Below the pieces are notes generated by a model that saw nothing but the letters and a program-made list of their open reading frames with translations, searched no databases and was not told where the DNA came from. Positions 7,042 through 13,803 of a stretch of 14,172 nucleotides of DNA are shown one piece after another. The stretch lies in NCBI GenBank assembly GCA_903861055.1, contig CAIOSU010000065.1, positions 1 through 14,172 on the forward strand, in the 5' to 3' direction. The position numbers were made by a program, and so were the translations under genes. Numbering within the stretch: the stretch's first letter is position 1; every line of letters starts with the position of its first letter. This DNA comes from an uncultured bacterium. Its GTDB lineage: Bacteria; Bacteroidota; Bacteroidia; Chitinophagales; CAIOSU01.

Positions 7042-8517
7042 TTACGGTTCGTTAAGTTGCAAATATAAAACTTTACACTTCACAAGTTCATTTCCCCGAG
7101 GAGTTTCAAATGTTACCCCTTTGTTAATGCCGTGCAGCTTCATAAACTCTAATGCACTAACCTCGCTACCAACATTTTTTATGTTGCGTTTGGCATACCA
7201 TAATGCTTCTATCGATGTAGTACTTCCTTTTATAAACAACATAGCATCAACAGGCTCTTGGGCAAGTAGCTGCCCTTTAAGCATTTGGGTATTGTAATAA
7301 TCATTGTTGAAGCTTTTCTCCCCATAGGGGTTAGCAATAACATATAGTGCGGGGCCGGTTACGATAGCTACTATTAGAATTATTTTGATAACTGCGTTGC
7401 GAAGCCCTAGCCCAGTTAAGTACATTGCCGAAACAGCCACACCTGCACTAAGGGGCACCGAAAGATAAAGAGTAGTAAAATCGTGGCCAGTGTAATTACC
7501 TAATAGCAGGTACATAAGGGCTATGGGCAACATGGCTAATAATAGCAGCTGTTTTAAAAATGGAATAGGCTCCCTATTTCTACTAAAAAACCATAGTGCC
7601 AATGGCGCCAACAAAAGCAAGCCGTAGTTAACAATGTTATTAAACAGGAATATCATTGCAAAAACCGACAATGGCAATTCGTTGCCGGCCCTAACCCCAA
7701 ACCGATGCCCCAACTCGGCTGTATAAGCAGCCCAACCAGCTATTTGGCTGTACTGCCAAGCCATCAACCCTAATGCCGCCACCTGAGATAGTACCAATAG
7801 CCCTACCACCCAAAAATACTTAGGCCTACTGAATGCCCTAAAGATAAAGTACAGCCCCAAGCTAACTGCCACTAACATACCGAACCAAGTGGTGTAAGTG
7901 CCCAAGAAGCAAACGATAGCCAACCCAATGGTGGTAATGGCTTTCGGCCTGTCCAGTGCATACAAAGCCAACAAAACGGCACCAATGTAAAATGGCTGCG
8001 CCATCATATCGCTCATGTACACATTGCTCTGAAACCAAAGCACGGCTGGAGTAAACCAATAGATAGTGGCCGCTAACAACCCTACCCAATTACTGCCTGG
8101 TAGTAATTTCCTAGCCAATAAGTAGATACCTAAGCCACAAAGTAAATTGATAAACAAATTGAAGTACTGCAGCGGCAGCGCACCGGGCTCAATGCGCAGA
8201 GCACAGAAAACCGCATAGGGTAAATAGTAAGCCAGCGGCGGGTGGCTTACATAGTAGTAGTTCCCTACCTTATCAATCATTTGCCCGCTACCCGATGCGT
8301 GGTTGTTGATGTATTTGTTGGCCGCTCCTGCAAAATTGGTGGCCGGGTTGAAGCCCTTGCTGGCAATGCCCTCTTGGTGCCAAACGGTAAGCACCCTAAG
8401 GGCAGTGGCCGTACAAAACTCGTGATGCTTGCTCATGGGCCTACCTAAATTGGGCCAGCGTATAGCTAGGGTTATAGCAAACAGCCCTACAAGCAAAAAT
8501 ATATGACGAAGTGGCAT
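7042..8517 (-). CDS. Multi-pass membrane protein, probable GT-C-type (family 39-like) glycosyltransferase
   Basis: About 491 residues with roughly ten to twelve hydrophobic segments and a soluble tail (about 415-491). The layout matches GT-C glycosyltransferases, which use lipid-linked sugars: a first membrane helix (about 5-21), then an outside loop with RWPNLGRPMSKHHEF, where E33 could serve as the catalytic acid in place of the usual Asp-Glu pair. SHPPLAYYLPYA near residue 95 resembles the HPPLYY-type motif of the family 39/ArnT group, and LLARKLLPGSNWVGLLAATIYWFTP is a typical core stretch. I chose ATG at 8517; GTG at 8520 is an alternative. The gene leads an operon with the downstream 2-oxoglutarate oxygenase. 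Membrane localisation is certain. GT-C assignment is probable and the sugar donor and acceptor are unknown. Confidence 0.75.
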   Translation of the reverse strand: MPLRHIFLLVGLFAITLAIRWPNLGRPMSKHHEFCTATALRVLTVWHQEGIASKGFNPATNFAGAANKYINNHASGSGQMIDKVGNYYYVSHPPLAYYLPYAVFCALRIEPGALPLQYFNLFINLLCGLGIYLLARKLLPGSNWVGLLAATIYWFTPAVLWFQSNVYMSDMMAQPFYIGAVLLALYALDRPKAITTIGLAIVCFLGTYTTWFGMLVAVSLGLYFIFRAFSRPKYFWVVGLLVLSQVAALGLMAWQYSQIAGWAAYTAELGHRFGVRAGNELPLSVFAMIFLFNNIVNYGLLLLAPLALWFFSRNREPIPFLKQLLLLAMLPIALMYLLLGNYTGHDFTTLYLSVPLSAGVAVSAMYLTGLGLRNAVIKIILIVAIVTGPALYVIANPYGEKSFNNDYYNTQMLKGQLLAQEPVDAMLFIKGSTTSIEALWYAKRNIKNVGSEVSALEFMKLHGINKGVTFETPRGNELVKCKVLYLQLNEP

Positions 8518-8654
8518 CACAAATTTGAAGATAACACAAAATATGGCCCTAGTTAACAGGCCAAGTGCAGCAATTTCATAATTGCTTTAAAATCAAATGT
8601 TTTTAGCGCCAAAACATTGGTTGCCGAATACTTGTTAGGTAGAAAAAGTAACAA

Positions 8655-9308
8655 ATGGCAACGGTACTAGAAATGCTGCAATGGCACGAAGGGAAAATAG
8701 AAAAGATGGATCGGGAATACCGTAGAAACCTAATAAACGGCATATCGGGATATAAAAGCGCCAACCTTATAGGCTCTTGCGATGCCGAAGGCCAAAACAA
8801 TCTGGCCATTTTTAGTTCGGTGGTGCATATTGGTGCCAACCCTGCCTATATGGGCATAGTGATAAGGCCTAAAACCGTACCTAGGCATACTTACAACAAC
8901 ATCAAAGAAACCCAATACTTTACTATTAATGCCATACAACAGCACTTTTTCGGTAAAGCGCACCAAACATCGGCGAACTACCCCGCCAGCTTATCAGAGT
9001 TCAACGAAGCGGGTTTAACACCTTTGCACAGCGAATTACATCCGGCCCCTTACGTGGCTGAAAGCGATATTAGAATAGGGCTGGAATTGTCGGAAGAGTT
9101 ACCCGTGAAAAGCAACGGTACCATTATCATTATTGGCAAAGTAATAGAAATACAAATAGCCCCTAAGCTAGTTGGCCCTGATGGATTTGTAAACCTAAGC
9201 AAAGCTGACATTGTGGCAATTTCGGGGCTTGATGCCTACAATGAGGTACGGCCATTGGAAAGAATGGCCTATGCACGTCCAGGCACGCCACCCAATGCAC
9301 TGAAATAA
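8655..9308 (+). CDS. Flavin reductase-like, FMN-binding split-barrel protein
   Basis: A 217-residue cytoplasmic protein of the flavin reductase-like (DIM6/NTAB) split-barrel family, which binds FMN and in known members reduces flavin with NAD(P)H. Family signatures are INGISGYKSANLIGS (about 27-41), NNLAIFSSVVHIGANPAYMG (48-67), RHTYNNIKETQYFTINAI (77-94) and AHQTSANYP (102-110). ATG at 8655 is used; M18 (8706) is a shorter alternative, but the preceding residues fit the N-terminal extension I recall in related proteins. The gene is divergent from the GT-C-like gene across 137 bp. The stop codon overlaps the left arm of the terminator. No partner monooxygenase is next to it, so the physiological role is open. 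Confidence 0.87.
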   Translation: MATVLEMLQWHEGKIEKMDREYRRNLINGISGYKSANLIGSCDAEGQNNLAIFSSVVHIGANPAYMGIVIRPKTVPRHTYNNIKETQYFTINAIQQHFFGKAHQTSANYPASLSEFNEAGLTPLHSELHPAPYVAESDIRIGLELSEELPVKSNGTIIIIGKVIEIQIAPKLVGPDGFVNLSKADIVAISGLDAYNEVRPLERMAYARPGTPPNALK

Positions 9309-9339
9309 AAAGCCCCACCTGAAATACAAGCGGGGCTTT
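9307..9339. terminator. Bidirectional terminator between flavin reductase and coiled-coil genes
   Basis: AAAGCCCC (9309-9316) pairs with GGGGCTTT (9332-9339) around a 15-base loop. On the minus strand the stem is followed by a long T-rich tail (TTTTTATTTC), making it strongest for the coiled-coil gene. On the plus strand it follows the flavin reductase stop codon (9306-9308) directly. Confidence 0.85.
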
Positions 9340-9361
9340 GATATAAATATTGGATAGTGGC

Positions 9362-10306
9362 TTATTGCAACTCAAAAGGCACCGAAGCTACTTCGTAACC
9401 ATTTTGATAAAACACTGCTGTATAATTGCCAGCGGCGTATGTGCCGGTTTGCTGCCAGTATATACACATGTTCTTTTTAGTTTGCTCGTACGGGAAAGTT
9501 AATTTCTTGGTATACTGCTTTTGCTCACCGGTTTCGGCCAACACAAACATACCGCTGCCTTCTGCCGCTACCGCAATAGTAGAGCCACCAGGGCTAATAA
9601 CGCGCAACAGCAAGGTTTTCTCCCCTGGGTCGGCCACAAGGTTCTCAGGGATATTGAAACAAAAACGCAATTTCTCTGATTTTTTAGCGCTGGTAGTTTC
9701 TATCTCTTTGCCATTGCCTTTATAACGCACACCAGAAATCATAACGTTATCAGGTTTCAACAACGAGCCTAATTCAACCTTTTTGTTCTTCACGGTCAAG
9801 TCGCTTTTAAGCGCTTGATTCTCCTCGTTGCTAGCTACTAGGCTAGTACCCAACGAATCGGTTTTGCGAGAAAGATATTCGTTATTTGCTTTCAACGAAT
9901 CAATAGTATTGCCCAACGCCAAAAGGCTACGTTCCAACTCTTTTACTTTAGCATCCAACTTCTTTTTCTGTCCCGAATTGTAATCGGCGCTTTTCTTGAA
10001 CTTGTCGCGCTCTTGGCGAATAGTCTCCAACTCTTGCTTATAAACTTCTACTTGGGCCAATAGTTCTTGGTTGTCGCCAGCCAAAGTTTCCAACTCTTGA
10101 ATTTTCAGAGCTAAGCTGTTCTCAGCTTCATCCAAGCTAGTTTGCACTTCGGTATTGTGCGTTTCAAGCTCGGCATTCTCCGTCTTCATGTTCATGTTGT
10201 TGTACACAAAGAATACATTGAGTAGTATAAGTGCCAGAATCAAGAATATGTATATTCCTTTCTTGCTGTTACCTTCGCTTTTGGGTTTATTTACATCGGT
10301 GCTCAT
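9362..10306 (-). CDS. Membrane-anchored coiled-coil protein with C-terminal beta domain, function unknown
   Basis: I do not recognise a named family. The 314-residue protein has a short polar N-terminus (1-17), one hydrophobic helix at about 18-35, a long heptad-rich coiled coil at about 40-175 (rich in Glu, Leu, Lys and Asn), and a C-terminal domain at about 180-314 with alternating hydrophobic residues suggesting a beta sandwich (VMISGVRYKGNGKEIE, KLRFCFNIPEN, LLLRVISPGGSTIAV, NYTAVFYQNGYEVASVPFEL). No lipobox or cleavage site is seen, so it is most likely a type II membrane protein with the coil and beta domain in the periplasm. It is a single gene with its own -7 element and terminator. 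A structural or envelope-tethering role fits the shape but is inference. Confidence 0.85.
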   Translation of the reverse strand: MSTDVNKPKSEGNSKKGIYIFLILALILLNVFFVYNNMNMKTENAELETHNTEVQTSLDEAENSLALKIQELETLAGDNQELLAQVEVYKQELETIRQERDKFKKSADYNSGQKKKLDAKVKELERSLLALGNTIDSLKANNEYLSRKTDSLGTSLVASNEENQALKSDLTVKNKKVELGSLLKPDNVMISGVRYKGNGKEIETTSAKKSEKLRFCFNIPENLVADPGEKTLLLRVISPGGSTIAVAAEGSGMFVLAETGEQKQYTKKLTFPYEQTKKNMCIYWQQTGTYAAGNYTAVFYQNGYEVASVPFELQ

Positions 10307-10328
10307 AGCTTATGTTAGTTTTGTAAAA

Positions 10329-10336
10329 CAAAAATA
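10329..10336 (-). promoter_or_regulatory. Bacteroidota -7 promoter element for the coiled-coil gene
   Basis: The minus-strand bases read TATTTTTG, a full match to TAnnTTTG, 22 bp upstream of the start codon at 10306. The -33 element is not clear. Confidence 0.55.
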
Positions 10337-10387
10337 CGGTTTCTTTACCCAATTGTAGGATAACCTTCACATTCTTAATCAACTACC

Positions 10388-10972
10388 ATGCCAGAACTAA
10401 GTTCAGAAATGTGGACACATAGATATGATAACGGCCAAACAGGTTGGGATTTGGGACAACCATCAAACCCTTTAAGATCCTATATAGACATATTGAACAA
10501 CAAAGCTTTACGCATTTTAATACCTGGAGGAGGCAATGGATATGAAGCAGAGTATTTGGCTCATAAAGGATTTAAAAACACCGTTTTATTGGATTGGAGC
10601 CAACCTCCTTTAGATGCTTTTGCTGCCCGAAATGCCGACTTTCCACATAATCAATTGGTTTGCGAGGACTTTTTCGGGCACCAAGCCACCTACGATTTGA
10701 TTTTGGAACAAACCTTTTTTTGCGCCATCGACCCAAGCCTTAGGGCAGCTTATGCTAAAAAAGCGCACGAACTATTGGCGCCGAGCGGCAAACTAGTGGG
10801 CGTATTGTTCAACACCACTTTCGAAAAAGAGGGTCCGCCCTTTGGTGGCACGGCTGACGAATACCATGTGTACTTCGAACCTTATTTCCATTTCCGCCAT
10901 TTCGAGGCGTGCTACAACTCCATACCGCCGCGGGCGGGCAATGAGTTATGGATGGAGTTGGAGAGGAAGTAG
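10388..10972 (+). CDS. TPMT-family SAM-dependent methyltransferase
   Basis: A 194-residue class I methyltransferase of the thiopurine S-methyltransferase (TPMT) family, whose members methylate thiols, selenium or tellurium compounds or halides. The N-terminal family signature WTHRYDNGQTGWDLGQPSNP lies at residues 9-28. The SAM-binding loop is LIPGGGNGYEAEYL at 44-57, followed by the acidic strand end LLDWS (67-71), CEDFF (92-96) and DLILEQTFFCAI (103-114). Length is normal for bacterial TPMT-like proteins. The natural substrate cannot be read from the sequence. The first half of the gene is visibly more AT-rich (GGA, TTA and AAA choices) than the last third, which is GC-rich. It starts 81 bp from the divergent coiled-coil gene. 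Confidence 0.9.
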   Translation: MPELSSEMWTHRYDNGQTGWDLGQPSNPLRSYIDILNNKALRILIPGGGNGYEAEYLAHKGFKNTVLLDWSQPPLDAFAARNADFPHNQLVCEDFFGHQATYDLILEQTFFCAIDPSLRAAYAKKAHELLAPSGKLVGVLFNTTFEKEGPPFGGTADEYHVYFEPYFHFRHFEACYNSIPPRAGNELWMELERK

Positions 10973-11013
10973 GGTTAATATCAAGCTTTGAATAAAATAT
11001 ATCAACAAAAAAG

Positions 11014-11044
11014 TCTTGTGTCTTGTGTCTTGATACTTGTGTCT
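11014..11044. repeat. Heptamer array TCTTGTG, opposite-strand copy of the ACACAAG family
   Basis: Four consecutive 7-bp units are visible: TCTTGTG, TCTTGTG, TCTTGAT and ACTTGTG, followed by TCT. The reverse complement carries the ACACAAG-type unit found at 1564-1620. The array ends 22 bp before the exonuclease start codon. Confidence 0.75.
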
Positions 11045-11066
11045 ATTTTACCCTAATTTTATACCC

Positions 11067-11801
11067 ATGCTAGATAATGTAATACTCGATTATGCCTTGG
11101 TGTTTGATATTGAAACCGTGCCGGGCGTAAAAACCTTTGCGGAGCTATCGCCAACCATGCAAGAAATGTGGGAGCAAAAAGCCACCCGCATGGGCTACTT
11201 AGATAAAGGCGCCACCGTAGCCGAAAGCTACGAGACCTGGGCGGGCATTTATGCCGAGTTTGGCAAAGTAATCTGCATATCGGCGGGCTATTTCAAGAAA
11301 GACCCTGATACCGGTAGGCAAACCCTACGCATCCGCTCGTTTGCGAGCAGGGACGAAAAGGAACTGCTGCTGGCCTTTGCCGATACCTTGAACAAGTATT
11401 TCAACCAAGTGGGCAACCATTTCTTTTCGGGTCACAACATCAATGAGTTTGATATACCTTACTGCTGCCGCCGGATGTTGGTAAACGGGATTGAATTGCC
11501 AGGCCTGCTAGATATTGCTGGTAAAAAGCCTTGGGAACTGAAGAACTTTGACACCATGCAACACTGGAAGTTTGGCGACTATAAAAGCTATACATCATTG
11601 AAATTGTTGGCGGCGATATTTGACATACCTACCCCGAAGGATGATATTGACGGCAGCGATGTGGTAAGGGTATTTTATCAAGAAGACAACCTCGACCGCA
11701 TTCGCATTTATTGCGAAAAAGACGTGGCTACCGCAGCCCGACTGCTGCTACGCTATAAAGGCCTGCCAACGCTTGAAGACACCGACATACACTTTGTATA
11801 A
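11067..11801 (+). CDS. Predicted 3'-5' exonuclease, PolB-like exonuclease domain
   Basis: A 244-residue DEDD-type nuclease of the stand-alone PolB-like exonuclease group (Pfam DNA_pol_B_exo2), expected to remove nucleotides from 3' ends. The three exonuclease motifs are intact: Exo I VFDIETVPG with D14 and E16; Exo II SGHNINEFDIPYCCRR with N124 and D129; Exo III YCEKDVATAARLL with Y215 and D219. There is no polymerase domain. ATG at 11067 is chosen because it leads straight into the domain; an in-frame TTG at 11037 lies inside the heptamer repeat and is unlikely. The next gene, a glycosyltransferase, begins 3 bp after the stop codon, so the two are probably co-transcribed even though no functional link is obvious. 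Confidence 0.92.
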   Translation: MLDNVILDYALVFDIETVPGVKTFAELSPTMQEMWEQKATRMGYLDKGATVAESYETWAGIYAEFGKVICISAGYFKKDPDTGRQTLRIRSFASRDEKELLLAFADTLNKYFNQVGNHFFSGHNINEFDIPYCCRRMLVNGIELPGLLDIAGKKPWELKNFDTMQHWKFGDYKSYTSLKLLAAIFDIPTPKDDIDGSDVVRVFYQEDNLDRIRIYCEKDVATAARLLLRYKGLPTLEDTDIHFV

Positions 11802-11804
11802 CCC

Positions 11805-12848
11805 ATGAAAGTGGCCCTGATACATATGAACCTTGGCCTGAAAGGTGGCTTGGAAACGCGCCTGTACAACTACATGCGGTACTTTTTAGGCCGCGGCGAT
11901 AAGGTGATGGTGATTACTTCGAAAATTGCGCTGGGCATTGATATACCCCGCGAGGTAGATATCATGAAAATTGACCTTACTTCAACTCCCAAACCCATAC
12001 GCCCGTGGGTGTTTGCAAGCAAGGTAGATGAGGTAATGGACACCATGAAATTCGATTTTTCGCTTTCGCTGGCACGCACCCATAGCCAAAAAGCGCTCAT
12101 TGCACCCAACACACACAAGGGCTACCTCAAGGCTTTAGACAAAAAATGGAACAGCCCTATTGATTGGATGACCAACAAGCTCGACCAAAAAGCATTTAAT
12201 AGCACACCCCACATTTTCGCCTGCTCAGAAATGGTGCGGCAGGAAATGATTGACTTGTACGGCATTGATGGCAGCAAAATTCATACACTTTTTCCACCAA
12301 TCAACCCTTATGATTTCAACCCTAATGCCATACAAACGAAGCAGGAGCTGAAACAACAACTTGGTCTCGACCCAAATAAGAAAACCCTTGCCCTAGTAAG
12401 TACTAGCCACAACCGCAAAGGCCTGCCGCTGATGCTGGAAGTGATGAAACGGCTCGCAGGTAAACCAATACAACTAGCGGTAGCCGGTACTCCCCTACCC
12501 GAAATGCCATCCAACGTGGTTTCGTTGGGTTTCAAAACCAACATAAAAAAACTGTATTGGGCTGCCGATTTGCTGGTACACCCGGCCGTATATGAGCCGT
12601 TTGGCCAAGTGGTAGCCGAAGCCTTGGCTTGTGGCTGCCCAGTTATAGTGAGCAATAAAACGGGTGCTAAGGAAATATTATCTCCTGAGCTAGGTCTCGT
12701 GGTGCCAACGCTCGACCCTGAACTATGGACCAAAGCCATTGAAAAAGCCTTAGGCATGACTTTCGCCATACCAGATGATGTGCTAATGCAAAAAGGCCTT
12801 ACGCTGGAGCAGCACATGGAGCGTATGCTGGCAATTGCGGGAGTTTAG
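11805..12848 (+). CDS. Glycosyltransferase, GT-B fold, family 4-like
   Basis: A 347-residue GT-B glycosyltransferase of the glycosyl transferases group 1 (family 4) type, which moves a sugar from a nucleotide-sugar donor in the cytoplasm. The N-terminal domain starts VALIHMNLGLKGGLETRLYNY with the glycine-rich acceptor loop. The C-terminal donor-binding domain starts near LALVSTSHNRKGLPLMLEV (195-213), with R204 and K205 in the position that contacts donor phosphates, and carries the EX7E motif: E264 and E272 in YEPFGQVVAEALACGCPVIVS. The protein looks complete though slightly short for the family. Donor and acceptor are unknown; envelope polysaccharide or glycolipid synthesis is the general expectation. 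It is probably transcribed with the upstream exonuclease (3-bp gap) and ends 1 bp from the convergent hydrolase gene. Confidence 0.93.
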   Translation: MKVALIHMNLGLKGGLETRLYNYMRYFLGRGDKVMVITSKIALGIDIPREVDIMKIDLTSTPKPIRPWVFASKVDEVMDTMKFDFSLSLARTHSQKALIAPNTHKGYLKALDKKWNSPIDWMTNKLDQKAFNSTPHIFACSEMVRQEMIDLYGIDGSKIHTLFPPINPYDFNPNAIQTKQELKQQLGLDPNKKTLALVSTSHNRKGLPLMLEVMKRLAGKPIQLAVAGTPLPEMPSNVVSLGFKTNIKKLYWAADLLVHPAVYEPFGQVVAEALACGCPVIVSNKTGAKEILSPELGLVVPTLDPELWTKAIEKALGMTFAIPDDVLMQKGLTLEQHMERMLAIAGV

Positions 12849-12849
12849 A

Positions 12850-13383
12850 TTAACGCTTCCGCTTTACCAAATACATGATTGCAATAAACACTAACGAAGG
12901 CGCAAATACCCACACCAACTCGCTTTTTATTACGCGCAAACCCTTCTCGCCAAAAAACTCGGCTATACCAATGGGTGAAACCTGTATTGGCCGCCAAGGG
13001 AAGAAATACCGGGCATTATCGAAAGGCGAAAAAAATGCAACGCCCAATCCGCCAGTAGTCATGGCATCGAGTATAGGGTGTGTAGCCGTGCAAACAAAAA
13101 AGTAGAGCCATAGCAACCAAAAGTGCTTTTTACTAACGGCAACAGAACGGTAAAAAACCATAACCACCAGCAGTGCCAACAAGGCTGCAAAGACAAACGA
13201 ATGTGTAAAGCCTCGGTGACCCCAGAAGCTTTCGTAGGCCACACCCATCTTAAAACCAATGGCATCAAAATCGGGAGCAATGGCGCAAAGCATGCCAAGC
13301 AACCAAAACTTCCACGAGTTTTTTAGACTAAATGCTTTGCCTACGGCCACTGCCGCAATAGCATGTGCAAATGCTGAAGCCAT
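12850..13383 (-). CDS. YdjM-type membrane-bound metal-dependent hydrolase
   Basis: A 177-residue inner-membrane protein of the YdjM/DUF457 family (predicted membrane-bound metal-dependent hydrolases, formerly LexA-binding inner-membrane type). Candidate metal ligands are conserved: H7 in AFAHAIAAVAVG, D38 and D40 in APDFDAIG, H56 and H61 in the signature HRGFTHS, and H102 and D106 in THPILDAMTTGG. Hydrophobic segments lie at about 5-17, 26-37, 62-78, 88-101 and 157-173. Length is normal. Some family members respond to DNA damage in Escherichia coli, but no LexA-type box is evident here. Upstream, a TTTACGA heptamer array begins only 7 bp from the start codon, so the promoter must lie within or beyond it. 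No terminator separates it from the convergent glycosyltransferase gene. Confidence 0.9.
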   Translation of the reverse strand: MASAFAHAIAAVAVGKAFSLKNSWKFWLLGMLCAIAPDFDAIGFKMGVAYESFWGHRGFTHSFVFAALLALLVVMVFYRSVAVSKKHFWLLWLYFFVCTATHPILDAMTTGGLGVAFFSPFDNARYFFPWRPIQVSPIGIAEFFGEKGLRVIKSELVWVFAPSLVFIAIMYLVKRKR

Positions 13384-13390
13384 TTTTTGA

Positions 13391-13418
13391 TTTACAATTT
13401 ACGAGGTACGAAGTACGA
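13391..13418. repeat. Degenerate TTTACGA heptamer array upstream of the YdjM-type gene
   Basis: Four 7-bp units are visible: TTTACAA, TTTACGA, GGTACGA and AGTACGA, followed by AT. The 30 bases from 13391 match those from 1631 at 26 positions. The array starts 7 bp upstream of the start codon of the minus-strand gene at 13383. Confidence 0.7.
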
Positions 13419-13460
13419 ATGTAGTAAACGCAATCGAAAATAGCTGAGCACCTATAGTTT

Positions 13461-13688
13461 TTACATAGCCTCCTCTACCCTAGCCTTCAAAGCTTCGTTC
13501 ATTTGCTTGAAGCCTGCAAGGGTGTTGTTGTCTAGCATTTTAGCAAACAAGGGTAATAATATGCCCGTAAACACTTCACGCTGAACCAAAGTGGCAGTAA
13601 CATTGCCGTTGTCGGTTAGTTCAAAAATGTGTTCGCCATCAAACAGGCCTTTTATCAGCAGTTTTCCGTTAGCAATACCTACCTTGCT
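13461..13688 (-). pseudogene. Remnant: C-terminal half of an SRPBCC-domain gene
   Basis: From about 13667 down to the TAA at 13461-13463 the frame encodes 68 residues typical of the C-terminal half of the SRPBCC (START-like, ligand-binding helix-grip) superfamily: GKLLIKGLFDGEHIFELTDN, then LVQREVFTGILLPLFAKMLD and a final amphipathic helix with GFKQMNEALKARVEE. Intact relatives are about 140-150 residues and begin with an N-terminal helix-grip strand and WxxL region, which is missing here. The frame is open only back to 13688, where a stop precedes it, and has no plausible start codon. Residues encoded at about 13688-13668 do not resemble the family. It is most likely an untranslated remnant fused to the upstream Crp/Fnr fragment. 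Confidence 0.75.
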
Positions 13689-13803
13689 TTAAATAGTAAT
13701 CGCCTTTCTCCAATTCTAAGGGCACAAACTTACTGGCAATAATCTCCAATTCGTCAGGCACTAACGCGAAAAAATTTTGTATGTAGGCGGTAAGTTCTTG
13801 CAT
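13669..13803 (-). pseudogene. Remnant: first 44 codons of a Crp/Fnr-type regulator
   Basis: Translation from ATG at 13803 gives MQELTAYIQNFFALVPDELE, then IIASKFVPLELEKGDYYLKQ and GRYC before a TAA at 13669-13671. This matches the start of the cyclic-nucleotide-binding-like domain of Crp/Fnr regulators (helix with 'LxxDELELIAS', then 'LxKGDYxLKxGxxC'). Intact members have about 190-200 residues, so the rest of the sensor domain and the DNA-binding domain are gone. The start codon overlaps the stop of the upstream RraB-domain gene (TAATG), implying translational coupling. The family match ends almost exactly where the SRPBCC match begins. Family assignment rests on a short segment and is likely rather than certain. 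Confidence 0.65.

Noticed and set aside
12308..12817. 169-codon open frame on the minus strand
   Set aside because: It is antisense to the donor-binding domain of the glycosyltransferase, which has the intact EX7E motif.
13683..13697. TTTAAAG heptamer near the Crp/SRPBCC junction as a programmed -1 frameshift site
   Set aside because: The heptamer is in the right register, but a -1 shift leads to GCA AGG TAG and stops at once; reaching the SRPBCC frame needs +1. The two fragments are also from unrelated families.
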